DNA from: DUQW01 sp050953805
GTDB lineage: Bacteria; Bacillota_I; Bacilli_A; Acholeplasmatales; Acholeplasmataceae
DNA: 64,000 nucleotides
Direction: 5' to 3'
Assembly (NCBI GenBank): GCA_050953805.1
Contig: JBMNNE010000002.1
Coordinates: 682,001 to 746,000 of the forward strand
The notes below the pieces were generated by a model that was not told where the DNA came from, searched no databases, and saw nothing but the letters and a program-made list of their open reading frames with translations. Position numbers and translations under genes: made by a program. Positions 16,683-25,809 of this stretch are shown in pieces (position 1 is the stretch's first letter; the number at the start of each line of letters is the position of its first letter).

Positions 16683-19385
16683 ATGAAAAAAGACTACAAG
16701 GATACACTATTATTACCGAAAACTGATTTTCCCATGAGAGGTAACTTGGGTGTTAAAGAAAAAGAAATTCAAGCGTTTTGGAAAGAAATCAAATTATATG
16801 AAAAAGTACTAGAAAAAAATAAAGCGAACGAAGAGTTTGTTTTTCACGACGGTCCTCCATATGCTAATGGTGATATCCATGCCGGTCATGCTTTAAATAA
16901 AATTTTAAAAGATTTTATTATTAGATATCAAACGATGTCTGGAAAATATGTTGATTATGTTCCAGGTTGGGATACTCATGGATTGCCAATTGAAGTTGCA
17001 ATTTCAAGACGTGGTGTTGATCGAAAGAAAATGGATAAAAGCGAATTTAGACAAAAATGTGCTGAATTTGCACTAGAACAAGTAGCAATTCAAAGAGATC
17101 AATTTATGCGTCTAGGTATTTTAGGTCGATGGTATGAACCTTATTTAACATTAACTCCTGATTATGAAGCTAGACAAATTAGACTATTTGCGAAAATGGT
17201 GGAACGCGGATTAATTTATCGCGGATTAAAACCAATTTATTGGTCACCATCTAGTGAATCAGCATTAGCAGAAGCTGAAATTGAATATCATGAAGTTACA
17301 TCTGATTCAATTTATGTCGCTTTTAATTTAGTTGATGGTCATAAAGAGTTAAAAGGTGCTAAATTAGTGATTTGGACGACAACTCCGTGGACCTTACCAG
17401 CTAACTTAGCTATTGCAGTTAATCCAAGATTAGACTATTTATTAATTGAAAGTAATGGTTCCAAATACATTGTTGCTCAATCAAGATTAAGTGAATTAAC
17501 TAAAATTTTAGGATGGGAAAATGTTAAAATTATTAAAACTTATTTAGGAACGGAATTAGAAAATTTAACTTATATTCATCCAATTTATCAAAGAAAATCA
17601 CCAGTTATTTTAGGTGAACATGTTACTGCTGATGATGGTACCGGATTAGTTCACACCGCTCCTGGTCATGGTGCCGATGACTATATCGTTGGTCAAAAAT
17701 ACAATTTAGATATTTTATCACCAGTTAATGAAGAAGGATTTTTAACTGATGAAGCTGGTGAATTTAGTGGTTTATTTTATAGTGATGCTAATCCAAAGAT
17801 TATTGAAAAATTAAAGGAATTGGGACATCTTTTAGCGCATTCAAAAGTTAATCACCAATATCCACATGACTGGCGAACTAGAAAACCAATTATTTTTAGA
17901 GCCACTCCACAATGGTTTGCTTCAATTGAAAAATTGAAATCACAATTACTTAGTGAAATTGAAGAAAATATTAATTGGAAACCAAAATGGGGTGAACTTA
18001 GACTTCATAATATGATTAAGGATCGTGATGATTGGTGTATTTCACGTCAAAGAGTATGGGGGGTTCCAATTCCAATCTTTTATTGTGAAAATGGCAAAGC
18101 CATTATTGATCCAGAGATTATTATGCATGTGGCAGATCTATTTGAAGTATATGGTTCAAATGTTTGGTATGAACGAGAAGCAAAAGATTTATTACCAAAT
18201 GGTTATACTAATCCAAATAGTCCTAACGGAATTTTTACTAAAGAAGAAGATACCATGGATGTTTGGTTTGACTCGGGAACTAGCTTTTTAACATTAGGCG
18301 GAAAACAATCAGATGTCTATTTAGAAGGAAGCGATCAATATCGTGGATGGTTTAATTCATCACTAATTAATAGTGTTGCCTATCAAGATAAAGCTCCATA
18401 TAAAATGGTCATTTCTCATGGTTTTGTTTTAGATCCAAAGGGACAAAAAATGTCAAAATCATTAGGAAATGTTGTTGATCCAAATAAGGTAACTAATCAA
18501 ATTGGGGCTGATGTCTTTAGAGTTTGGGTTGCTAGTGTTAACTATGAAAATGATGTAGCTTTATCTGATAATATCTTAAAACAAGCTTCTGAAGCTTATC
18601 GTAAGATAAGAAATACTTTTAGATTTATGCTTGGTAATTTAAGTGATTTTGATCCTAATAAAGACTATATTGGTTTTTCTATGAGAGGCAAATTAAACCG
18701 TGTAATTACATTAAAGGCAATTGATCTTACTAATGATGTTTTAGATGCATATGAAAGCTATGACTTTGAAAAGATATTTCGCTTGATTATGCCATTTGTC
18801 ATCAATGATATTAGTGCCTTTTATTTAGATTATACGAAGGATATTTTATATATTTTGGATGAAGATAATTTTGAAAGAAGATCGGTTCAATCAACGATTT
18901 ATGATGTTTTAATGCGGTTATTGAAATTATTAACTCCAATTATTCCGCATACAACATCAGAAGCATATCAATATCTTCCATTCCGTGATTATGAAGATGT
19001 TTATTTAGAAAGCATGCCTAAGAAGCAAGCAAATGAATTTAAGAACTACATTGAGGATTTTGAAAAATTTGAAATTTTAAGAAATGAAGTTTTAAAACAA
19101 ATTGAAGTTGCTAGAAACGAAAAACTACTTTCTAAAACTTTAGAAGCGGATTTAGATGTGACTGTTACCAAAGAGATTTTAGATGCAATTAATGAATTAG
19201 AAATTGATTTGATTCAAGTGTTAATGGTAGCTGATATTAAAGTTAAAGTTGGATCTGAAGTTGAAGTTAAAGTTAGTAAATCTTCAAATGTGACTTGTTC
19301 AAGATGTTGGAATGTAGTTCCTTTGATTAATGAAGATGAATTATGTCCACGTTGTGCTAGTATTATTGAGAAAAGGAGTACTTAA
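16683..19385 (+). CDS. ileS: Isoleucyl-tRNA synthetase
   Basis: A class I synthetase of 900 aa charging tRNA-Ile. The HIGH-type site is in PPYANGDIHAGHA near residue 57-69, the CP1 editing domain has TTPWTLPAN near 227 and GHGADDY near 330, and KMSKS is at 589-593. A C-terminal zinc finger CSRCW...CPRC lies at about 872-892. All functional elements are intact, so this is the bacterial type with the zinc-binding tail. It starts 5 nt after sepF and is followed 2 nt later by surE. No T-box leader is present because there is no room upstream. Confidence 0.98.
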   Translation: MKKDYKDTLLLPKTDFPMRGNLGVKEKEIQAFWKEIKLYEKVLEKNKANEEFVFHDGPPYANGDIHAGHALNKILKDFIIRYQTMSGKYVDYVPGWDTHGLPIEVAISRRGVDRKKMDKSEFRQKCAEFALEQVAIQRDQFMRLGILGRWYEPYLTLTPDYEARQIRLFAKMVERGLIYRGLKPIYWSPSSESALAEAEIEYHEVTSDSIYVAFNLVDGHKELKGAKLVIWTTTPWTLPANLAIAVNPRLDYLLIESNGSKYIVAQSRLSELTKILGWENVKIIKTYLGTELENLTYIHPIYQRKSPVILGEHVTADDGTGLVHTAPGHGADDYIVGQKYNLDILSPVNEEGFLTDEAGEFSGLFYSDANPKIIEKLKELGHLLAHSKVNHQYPHDWRTRKPIIFRATPQWFASIEKLKSQLLSEIEENINWKPKWGELRLHNMIKDRDDWCISRQRVWGVPIPIFYCENGKAIIDPEIIMHVADLFEVYGSNVWYEREAKDLLPNGYTNPNSPNGIFTKEEDTMDVWFDSGTSFLTLGGKQSDVYLEGSDQYRGWFNSSLINSVAYQDKAPYKMVISHGFVLDPKGQKMSKSLGNVVDPNKVTNQIGADVFRVWVASVNYENDVALSDNILKQASEAYRKIRNTFRFMLGNLSDFDPNKDYIGFSMRGKLNRVITLKAIDLTNDVLDAYESYDFEKIFRLIMPFVINDISAFYLDYTKDILYILDEDNFERRSVQSTIYDVLMRLLKLLTPIIPHTTSEAYQYLPFRDYEDVYLESMPKKQANEFKNYIEDFEKFEILRNEVLKQIEVARNEKLLSKTLEADLDVTVTKEILDAINELEIDLIQVLMVADIKVKVGSEVEVKVSKSSNVTCSRCWNVVPLINEDELCPRCASIIEKRST

Positions 19386-19387
19386 TA

Positions 19388-20113
19388 ATGAGAATTTTAG
19401 TAGTAAATGATGATGGAGTTCAAGCTCCATATCTTGAAACTTTAGTTAGGGTCGCTAGTCGATATGGTTTTGTTTATGTTGCAGCTCCAATTAAAGCTCA
19501 ATCAGCAACAAGCCATGGTATTACAATAGCTAGTCGAATTTTAGTTGATAAATCATCATATCATGTTCCGGGTTCAGAAAAAACGATCGCTGTTGATGGT
19601 TTTCCGGCAGACTGCGTGAGATTGGGAGTTGCTGTTTTTGATGTTGAATTTGATTTAGTTATTTCCGGAATCAATGCCGGCTTTAATATCGCCACTGATC
19701 ACATCTATTCTGGGACAGTTGCAGCAGCTAGGGAAGCCGCAATTTTAGGAATTCCTGGACTAGCAATTTCAACTCACTCACTTGATAGTCCCAATTTAGA
19801 TTTTAAGGTTGCTCTAGTTTTAGAAGAAGTATTAAGTGAAGATAAATATTTGAAATATCGATTACTTAATGTCAATATTCCACGAAATCCTGAAATTAAA
19901 GGAGTTAAATATACGACACAAGGTCGAAGATTATTTCATGCTGAATTTTCACCACTTCCTGATTCTAATGACTATAAAATAACTTATAGTCAAATGATAT
20001 ATGATGAATCAAGTGAAACTGATGCTTATAATTTAGATAATGACTATATCGTCATTACTCCACTAACAGTTGATCAGACAGATTATGATGAACTAAAAAA
20101 GATGAAGAAATAA
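19388..20113 (+). CDS. surE: 5'/3'-nucleotidase SurE
   Basis: SurE removes phosphate from nucleoside monophosphates and short polyphosphates using a divalent metal. The 241-aa protein shows the N-terminal metal site NDDG (7-10), SATSHGIT near 37-44, and the SGINAGFN loop near 93 followed by YSGTVAAAREA. All are diagnostic for the family. Start: ATG with AAAGGAGTAC placed inside the end of ileS, two bases after its stop. It is the last gene of the sepF-ileS-surE run; a 62-nt gap with a likely promoter follows. Confidence 0.95.
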   Translation: MRILVVNDDGVQAPYLETLVRVASRYGFVYVAAPIKAQSATSHGITIASRILVDKSSYHVPGSEKTIAVDGFPADCVRLGVAVFDVEFDLVISGINAGFNIATDHIYSGTVAAAREAAILGIPGLAISTHSLDSPNLDFKVALVLEEVLSEDKYLKYRLLNVNIPRNPEIKGVKYTTQGRRLFHAEFSPLPDSNDYKITYSQMIYDESSETDAYNLDNDYIVITPLTVDQTDYDELKKMKK

Positions 20114-20175
20114 TAAATTTTAGTTTGTATGTATAAAATAAATATGTTATTATAATTATAATAAGGGGTGAACGA

Positions 20176-21033
20176 ATGACTAAATTTAGCCTGCATTTCT
20201 TTAAGAAACAAGATAGAAATGTTGATTATAACTTGTTAAGAGCGTTTTTTGAAGCGAATGAAGATTTTCAAGTTAATGTCCATGACGCCAGAAGCGCCGA
20301 ATTTGTTTACACGCACCCAAGGCTGTTACATCAAGCGGTTTTTTATCAAACGAAAAGTTCACATGTGCCCAATATTTACCGAATTGATGCGGCTTTTTTA
20401 GATGTTAATATTCATGTTGATATTCCGGTTTTATCACCGGATTATTTTGTTCGTGAAGTTTTATATTTGGCTGAGCAATTAGCTAGTCGTTTTGGTTTTT
20501 ATATTTACTATGAAATCTTCAATAATCCAATGGAAGTTGACATTGATTTTATTATGCAAGTCTTTACGACTCTTAAAAAATCATATTTAGATCGCAATCC
20601 TGATAAGTATGAAGAATATCATATTTTAAATAAGAAAAAAGCTCAGGCAATTTTTAGATATATTGATGAATTACCACAACTACAAAATTATTATAGTGAT
20701 TTAGAGGTTTTTGTCCCCAAATATCATATTTTAAAAGATGAAAATAATAATTTAGTTTTAGCGATGGAATGGCGAGAAAATACCGCAACATTATTCCCAC
20801 CGTTTGTCGATTATATCTTTTACCGGTCACAAGCCGAAGTGAAAGTTTTACAGTCAGATTTAGTTTTTGAAGAAATTGGAGAATTTTTAGAACAAGTACC
20901 GGGGTTTATTAGAGAAACATCGGTGATTAATAAATCGCAAGTTAAGCGAGTAAATAAGATTATGAAGAAAATTCGCTTCCCTAAAAATAAATATAGTTTC
21001 TCTAAAGAAAGTCTTATGTCGGTACTAGATTAA
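20176..21033 (+). CDS. Conserved hypothetical cytoplasmic protein
   Basis: 285 aa, not recognised. It has no signal peptide or membrane segment and is rich in aromatic residues and charged helices. Two halves can be seen: residues 1-130, with alternating strands and helices (FRIDAAFLDVNIHVDIP-like beta core), and a C-terminal helical part with a basic end (KSQVKRVNKIMKKIRFPKNK). Start: ATG after AAGGGGTGAAC, with TATAAT-like sequence at 20150-20160. Its stop codon overlaps the ATG of the YczE-like membrane protein (TAATG), so the two are probably made together. No function is proposed. Confidence 0.75.
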   Translation: MTKFSLHFFKKQDRNVDYNLLRAFFEANEDFQVNVHDARSAEFVYTHPRLLHQAVFYQTKSSHVPNIYRIDAAFLDVNIHVDIPVLSPDYFVREVLYLAEQLASRFGFYIYYEIFNNPMEVDIDFIMQVFTTLKKSYLDRNPDKYEEYHILNKKKAQAIFRYIDELPQLQNYYSDLEVFVPKYHILKDENNNLVLAMEWRENTATLFPPFVDYIFYRSQAEVKVLQSDLVFEEIGEFLEQVPGFIRETSVINKSQVKRVNKIMKKIRFPKNKYSFSKESLMSVLD

Positions 21034-21743
21034 TGAAACTTGATAAAAAATTTTGGATTAATTTTGCGATATATCTTTTTGGTTTAATTTTAGTTGGACT
21101 GGGCGTCCAAATTATTATTTATACCGATTTAGGAGCGGCACCATTAGATGCCTTCACTTATTATTTAGCTAGAATTTATCTTCAGCTATTTAAAAGTGGT
21201 GACTTATCAAGTCATAAAACGGTAATTGGAGCTGCCTCATTTCTTTTTGGGACATTAACAACTATTATTTTATTTGCGATTACCCGAAATAAAAAATTAA
21301 TATTTACTTGGCTCAATATTTTATTAATTTCAGGAATTATTTCAGCGTGGGGCGAGTTATTCAATAACTTTAGTTCCGAAGGCGTTTTAATGATACTACG
21401 AATTTTAATTTTAATTGCTGCCATCATTATTCTCGCTTTTGGTGTCTTCTTAGTTTTATTAACTGAGTTCCCAGCTGGACCACCAGAAGAGATTATGAAA
21501 TTAATTAATGGTAAAGTCAATAACTTGTTGGTATCCAAATTAATTACTGAAGGAATGTATTTGGTCTTGGCATTGATTGCGATGACTATTTCCAAAGTAG
21601 TAATTGATAAAAGTATGATGGAATTTACACAAGTTGGCGCCTTTACTATCGTTACTTTAGTACTGACGGCACTACTAATTTCTTTATTTGACAAAGTTTT
21701 TCGAAAGATGACTTCAAAGAAAGGAGAAATCAAAAATGAATAA
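21033..21743 (+). CDS. YczE/YitT-like integral membrane protein
   Basis: 236 aa with about five to six membrane helices. The first helix and loop, GVQIIIYTDLGAAPLDAFTYYL, carry the DLG-x-x-PxDA pattern of the YczE/YyaS/YitT group. The C-terminus is basic (FRKMTSKKGEIKNE) and likely cytoplasmic. The molecular role of the family is unknown. Translation is coupled to the upstream hypothetical gene by a TAATG overlap. The end contains the AAGGAG site for the following 68-aa protein, which it overlaps by 8 nt. Confidence 0.75.
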   Translation: MKLDKKFWINFAIYLFGLILVGLGVQIIIYTDLGAAPLDAFTYYLARIYLQLFKSGDLSSHKTVIGAASFLFGTLTTIILFAITRNKKLIFTWLNILLISGIISAWGELFNNFSSEGVLMILRILILIAAIIILAFGVFLVLLTEFPAGPPEEIMKLINGKVNNLLVSKLITEGMYLVLALIAMTISKVVIDKSMMEFTQVGAFTIVTLVLTALLISLFDKVFRKMTSKKGEIKNE

Positions 21744-21942
21744 ATGTATTTATTGTGGATCTGAAAATTTAAAACAAGTTAAATTAAAAAGTTTTGGTGA
21801 TGTCTTAATCGCTCCTGTATTAGCCTCTGGACATTCTAAAACTTTTGGTAATGCATCATTATGGGGAGATTTATGTACTGATTGCGGATCAATTACTAGA
21901 GTATACATTAAAGAAAAAGATTTGAAAAAATATCAAAAGTAA
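21736..21942 (+). CDS. Small zinc-ribbon-like protein
   Basis: 68 aa with two Cys pairs, CIYCG at residues 4-8 and CTDCG near 47-51, as in a zinc ribbon. The segment between them is uncharged and glycine-rich. Start: ATG after AAAGGAGAAATC, overlapping the end of the membrane protein gene. Small double-CxxC proteins like this are common in Firmicutes and mollicutes. The zinc role is inferred, and partner and function are unknown. The coding start, ribosome site and Cys spacing make a real gene likely. Confidence 0.8.
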   Translation: MNKCIYCGSENLKQVKLKSFGDVLIAPVLASGHSKTFGNASLWGDLCTDCGSITRVYIKEKDLKKYQK

Positions 21943-21983
21943 AGATAATTACTAAAAAAACATACAGAAAGGAAGTAGTAAGT

Positions 21984-22655
21984 ATGAAATTAAATCAATA
22001 TATTGACCATACTAAACTTGGTCCAACCGTAACTAAAAATGATGTTAAAAAATTAGTTGAAGAAGCTAGAAAATATGAGTTTTTTAGCGTTTGTGTTAAT
22101 ACCACCTTTGTCAAATATGCCAAAGAATTAGTTGAAGGTAGTAATGTAAAAATCGCCACTGTGATTGGATTCCCTCATGGAACTCACACACCAGCGGTTA
22201 AAGCTTTTGAAACGGCAGAAACTATTAAAGATGGGGCTGATGAAATTGATATGGTCCTAAATGTTAATGCACTAAAAGATAAGGACTATGATTTAGTTTT
22301 AGCTGACATTAAAGGAGTTGTCAAAGCGGCAGCAGGTAAAGTCGTCAAAGTTATTATTGAAACTTGCTATTTAACTAAAGAAGAAATTGTTAAAGCGTCA
22401 CAATTATGTGTGAAAGCGAAAGCTCATTTTGTGAAAACTTCAACCGGATTTGGTCCAAGGGGAGCTTCAGTTGAAGATGTTGAATTAATTGATGAAACAG
22501 TTAATGGTAAAGCCGAAATTAAAGCCTCAGGCGGCATTAGAACTTATGAAGATGCCATGGCGATGATTGAAGCCGGAGCGACTCGCTTAGGAGCTTCTAA
22601 AGGCGTAGAAATTATGGAGGGAGTAAAAGTAGATGATTCCGACACCTCATATTGA
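21984..22655 (+). CDS. deoC: Deoxyribose-phosphate aldolase
   Basis: Cleaves 2-deoxyribose-5-phosphate to glyceraldehyde-3-phosphate and acetaldehyde, the last step of deoxynucleoside catabolism. The 223-aa TIM-barrel protein has the Schiff-base Lys151 in FVKTSTGFG, with EIDMVLNV near 87 and ASGGIRT near 180. Start: ATG with GAAAGGAAG upstream. The last 23 nt overlap deoD, which begins with its own strong ribosome site within deoC. It works with deoD and the nearby pdp (28703-29998), though no phosphopentomutase is in view. Confidence 0.96.
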   Translation: MKLNQYIDHTKLGPTVTKNDVKKLVEEARKYEFFSVCVNTTFVKYAKELVEGSNVKIATVIGFPHGTHTPAVKAFETAETIKDGADEIDMVLNVNALKDKDYDLVLADIKGVVKAAAGKVVKVIIETCYLTKEEIVKASQLCVKAKAHFVKTSTGFGPRGASVEDVELIDETVNGKAEIKASGGIRTYEDAMAMIEAGATRLGASKGVEIMEGVKVDDSDTSY

Positions 22656-23343
22656 ATTAAAAGATCGAGATAAAATTGCTAAAGTTGTTTTAATGCCAGG
22701 AGATCCACTAAGAGCTAAATGGATTGCTGAAACATATTTAACTGATGTCGTTCAAATTAATGGCGTAAGAAATATGTTAGGTTTTACTGGTAAATATGGT
22801 AAGAAAAAAGTAACGGTTATGGGTTCAGGGATGGGAATGCCAAGTATCGGCATTTACTCATATGAATTATTTGCTTTCTATGGTGTTGAAAAAATAATTC
22901 GAGTTGGTTCGGCTGGAGCATATAGCCCTAATTTAAAATTATATGATGTTGTTTTAGCATCTGCAGCTTGGAGTGAATCAAGCTATGCGAAAACGATGGG
23001 AGTTACCAATCGTTCTATGATTAGACCTGCAAAATCGTTAAATAATCGTTTATTAAAAAGTGCTAATAAATTAGGTATTCCAGTTAAAGAAGCAGTGATT
23101 CACTCTTCAGATGTTTTCTATCGCATTAATCCTGATGAGTATCAAGAAATTTACCAAAAACATCATGCTGAATGTGTTGAAATGGAATCATTTGCTTTAT
23201 TTGCTAATGCGCGAGCATTAGGCAAACAAGCAGCATGTATTTTAACTATTTCTGATTCTTTAGTGACTAAAGAAGCAACTTCATCTCAAGAAAGACAAAC
23301 TGCATTTAATAAAATGATTGAGATTACTTTAAATAGTTTATAA
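22633..23343 (+). CDS. deoD: Purine nucleoside phosphorylase DeoD type
   Basis: Phosphorolysis of purine (deoxy)nucleosides to base and (deoxy)ribose-1-phosphate. The 236-aa protein carries PGDPLRAK at 22-29, GMGMPSIGIYSYEL near 64, the RVGSAGA motif near 92, and ECVEMESFALF near 182, typical of the hexameric DeoD class. The ATG is preceded by ATGGAGGGAG within the end of deoC, giving a coupled deoC-deoD pair. A strong intrinsic terminator follows 38 nt after the stop. Confidence 0.96.
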   Translation: MIPTPHIELKDRDKIAKVVLMPGDPLRAKWIAETYLTDVVQINGVRNMLGFTGKYGKKKVTVMGSGMGMPSIGIYSYELFAFYGVEKIIRVGSAGAYSPNLKLYDVVLASAAWSESSYAKTMGVTNRSMIRPAKSLNNRLLKSANKLGIPVKEAVIHSSDVFYRINPDEYQEIYQKHHAECVEMESFALFANARALGKQAACILTISDSLVTKEATSSQERQTAFNKMIEITLNSL

Positions 23344-23380
23344 ATCAATCTCAACAAAAGTACATATTTTATTCAAAGAT

Positions 23381-23409
23381 AAAGGCTAGTGGCAAACTAG
23401 CCTTTTTTT
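23381..23409 (+). terminator. Intrinsic terminator after deoCD
   Basis: Perfect 10-bp stem AAAGGCTAGT (23381-23390) with ACTAGCCTTT (23396-23405), loop GGCAA, and a T run to 23409. Confidence 0.92.
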
Positions 23410-23526
23410 CATTTTATAATTGTATATAAAATTGTTAATTATAATTAATCTTCGTTTTTTTGATTCATTTTTGGCAACTATGAGAATTAATATATTTTTA
23501 ATATAATCAAGGCGAAAGGAGGAATT

Positions 23527-23892
23527 ATGTTTAATCAAGTCACATTAGTTGGCAGACTAGTTCAAGACCCTGAAATTAAAACTCTTGATAGTGGCAAAAG
23601 AGTTTCTGAAGTGACATTAGCTGTCCGTCGGGCGTTTAAAAATATGGACGGTGAATATGATACAGATTTTATTAGAGTCACTTTATGGGAGGGTCTAGCC
23701 GAAACCGTAACTAGTTATATGAAAAAAGGGACAATGGTTTTAGTAATTGGCCGGACTCAAATTAGAAGATATGATATTAGCGACGACCGATATTTAAATA
23801 TTATCGAAATTGTCGCGGAACGGATTACTTATTTATCCACTCCCTATCGAAGAGACGACGAATCCCGTCTTGATGATGAAAGCTCGTATTGA
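23527..23892 (+). CDS. ssb: Single-stranded DNA-binding protein, short form
   Basis: 121-aa SSB with an OB fold: NQVTLVGRLVQDPEIK at 3-18, then FIRVTLWEGLAE near 54 and the GRTQIRRY strand near 76. The C-terminus is short and acidic (RRDDESRLDDESSY) and lacks the usual DDDIPF-type tip that docks partner proteins. No rpsF or rpsR adjoins, so this is probably an accessory SsbB-like copy, with the replicative ssb elsewhere. Start: ATG with GAAAGGAGG. Its stop codon sits in the loop of its own terminator. Confidence 0.9.
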   Translation: MFNQVTLVGRLVQDPEIKTLDSGKRVSEVTLAVRRAFKNMDGEYDTDFIRVTLWEGLAETVTSYMKKGTMVLVIGRTQIRRYDISDDRYLNIIEIVAERITYLSTPYRRDDESRLDDESSY

Positions 23893-23904
23893 GCTTTCTT
23901 TTTT
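23878..23904 (+). terminator. Intrinsic terminator overlapping the 3' end of ssb
   Basis: GAAAGCTC (23878-23885) pairs with GAGCTTTC (23891-23898), loop GTATT, then a T run to 23904. The stem begins inside the ssb coding region. Confidence 0.88.
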
Positions 23905-23965
23905 AACTTAATATAAGTGATAAAATCAACGATTTTTGATACAATATAGGTAAGGACGTGACGAG

Positions 23966-25327
23966 ATGAAAATAGATTTTAAAAAAGAAGTTTTAAAAAG
24001 AAAAGATGAATTTCTAAAAGATTTAAAAACTTTAATTCAAATAAATTCAGAATTAACTACTTATGATCCGAAAAGATTAGGTATGCCATTTGGAGCTGGG
24101 CCAAGGGAAGTTTTAGATGAAATGCTAGCGCTTGGGGTTAGAGACGGTTTTAATGTGCTAAATGTCGATGGTTTTGCCGGCCATATTGAATATGGTAAAC
24201 AAAAGGAATATGTAGCTATTTTGGGACACTTAGATGTCGTTCCTGCTGGTAACAACTGGACTTATTCACCATACGAATTAACAATTGTTGATGGAAAATT
24301 ATATGGTCGAGGTGTTGAAGATGACAAAGGACCAACTTTAGCAGCTTATTATGCGATGAAGATATTAAAGGAATTAAAAGTTCCTCTTTCCAAAAGAGTA
24401 AAATTAATTTTGGGAACTGATGAAGAATCGGGATCTCGTTGTGTTGAACACTATTTTAAAAAACATCCCGAAATTCCCGTGACTGGATTTGTTCCCGATG
24501 CTGATTTTCCATTAATTTATGCTGAAAAAGGAATTTTAAGAGTTGATATTACTGGTGAAATTCAAGATGAAGTAATTTTATCACTTGATGCTGGTTTAAG
24601 AGCTAATATGGTTCCAGATGCTATTAATGTTGTTTTAAAGGGAAATTTAGTGGAATCAATTAAACAAGTAGATAGTACGCTTGAACCAACTTTTGATAAT
24701 AATGTAACCAAAGTTACTTTAAGTGGGAAAAGTGCCCATGGATCAACTCCTGATTTAGGAGAAAATGCGGTTTTTAATTTTCTAAAACTTTTAGAACAAT
24801 TAGAAATTAACACCAAATTATCTAATGTATTAGAAACATATTTTGCTAATGACACATCGGGAGAAAAATTAGGAATTAATCAAATATGCAATGAAACAGG
24901 TAATTTAACATCAAATTTAGGGATTCTAAAATATGTTGATAATCGATTATTAACTACTTTAGATATAAGATATCCCAAGGGGATTACTTATTCAGAAATT
25001 GTCGAATCAATTAATTCAAAATTGGAAAATTACCAATTATCAGTTACAAAATCAACAAATGCTGATATGTTATATGTATCACCCGAATCAACATTAGTCA
25101 AAACATTACTTGATGTCTATATTAAACATACGGGCGATCAAGAGGCGAAACCAATGGTTATTGGTGGTGGAACTTATGCAAGAAGTATTCCAAATGTGGT
25201 CGCATTTGGTCCACATTTTCCAGGTAGGCCATCATTTATTCATCAAAAAGATGAATATATGTTACTTGATGATTTATTGCTAGCAACGACAATATATTTA
25301 GAGGCACTTTATAAATTAGCTAAGTAA
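23966..25327 (+). CDS. pepV: M20 dipeptidase, PepV type
   Basis: A cytoplasmic metallo-dipeptidase of 453 aa that releases amino acids from dipeptides. Metal-binding motifs are GHLDVVPAG near residue 91 and GRGVEDDKGPT near 112, and the catalytic Glu is in LGTDEESGSRC near 151. SGKSAHGSTP near 252 marks the lid domain, and GGGTYARSIPN near 402 the C-terminal active-site portion. This fits the Lactobacillus PepV clade (Xaa-His dipeptidase-like). A TGATACAAT promoter-like element lies at 23938-23946, and the ribosome site is weak (AAGGACGTGACG). Confidence 0.94.
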   Translation: MKIDFKKEVLKRKDEFLKDLKTLIQINSELTTYDPKRLGMPFGAGPREVLDEMLALGVRDGFNVLNVDGFAGHIEYGKQKEYVAILGHLDVVPAGNNWTYSPYELTIVDGKLYGRGVEDDKGPTLAAYYAMKILKELKVPLSKRVKLILGTDEESGSRCVEHYFKKHPEIPVTGFVPDADFPLIYAEKGILRVDITGEIQDEVILSLDAGLRANMVPDAINVVLKGNLVESIKQVDSTLEPTFDNNVTKVTLSGKSAHGSTPDLGENAVFNFLKLLEQLEINTKLSNVLETYFANDTSGEKLGINQICNETGNLTSNLGILKYVDNRLLTTLDIRYPKGITYSEIVESINSKLENYQLSVTKSTNADMLYVSPESTLVKTLLDVYIKHTGDQEAKPMVIGGGTYARSIPNVVAFGPHFPGRPSFIHQKDEYMLLDDLLLATTIYLEALYKLAK

Positions 25328-25356
25328 TCTACATCATCTTTTTATCGGAGGGACAT

Positions 25357-25809
25357 ATGATATTACTTGAAGATGATTATAAAAAAGAAAGTAAAAGACC
25401 AGCCACACTTTTTGTTGCATGTCTTTTTGTTACGGTGATGACAGCTCTTAGTAATGTAATTTTACCAAACGATGAATTTAGTACGCTAGAACTAGTTTTA
25501 ACCAGTTGTTTTTTTGGGGCATTTACCCTTTATATGTTATACCGCTGGTTAGAAACTTTGAGATATAAACTTGTAGTAACTAATAAAAAAATAACTGCAA
25601 GAACTTTGTTTAAAAAGTATGAAATAGAAATGGTAGAGATTACTAAATGTACCTATCAGCAATATAAAAAAACTGAATTATATCAATTTGGTATTTATGG
25701 AAAAGAAAGTGCCTTTTCTGTAACAACTAGATATCAATACCGATTGGTTAAGATTTTAGAAAAACATGAAATTAGTGTAACGGAAGTAGAAGAGGGTGGT
25801 AAATTATGA
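25357..25809 (+). CDS. Small membrane protein, hypothetical
   Basis: 150 aa, not recognised as a named family. Two adjacent hydrophobic helices lie at about 17-36 and 46-66. The remainder (residues ~68-150) alternates strands in a way reminiscent of bacterial PH-like membrane-associated domains (YKLVVTNKKITARTLFKKY). Start: ATG after TCGGAGGGAC. It overlaps thyA by 4 nt (ATGA) and leads the coupled run with thyA and folA. The PH-like suggestion rests only on pattern. Confidence 0.7.
   Translation: MILLEDDYKKESKRPATLFVACLFVTVMTALSNVILPNDEFSTLELVLTSCFFGAFTLYMLYRWLETLRYKLVVTNKKITARTLFKKYEIEMVEITKCTYQQYKKTELYQFGIYGKESAFSVTTRYQYRLVKILEKHEISVTEVEEGGKL

Noticed and set aside
21212..21733. 173-aa open frame on the minus strand
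   Set aside because: Antisense to the YczE-like membrane gene, with no ribosome site and no recognisable protein pattern; a shadow of the AT-rich coding strand.
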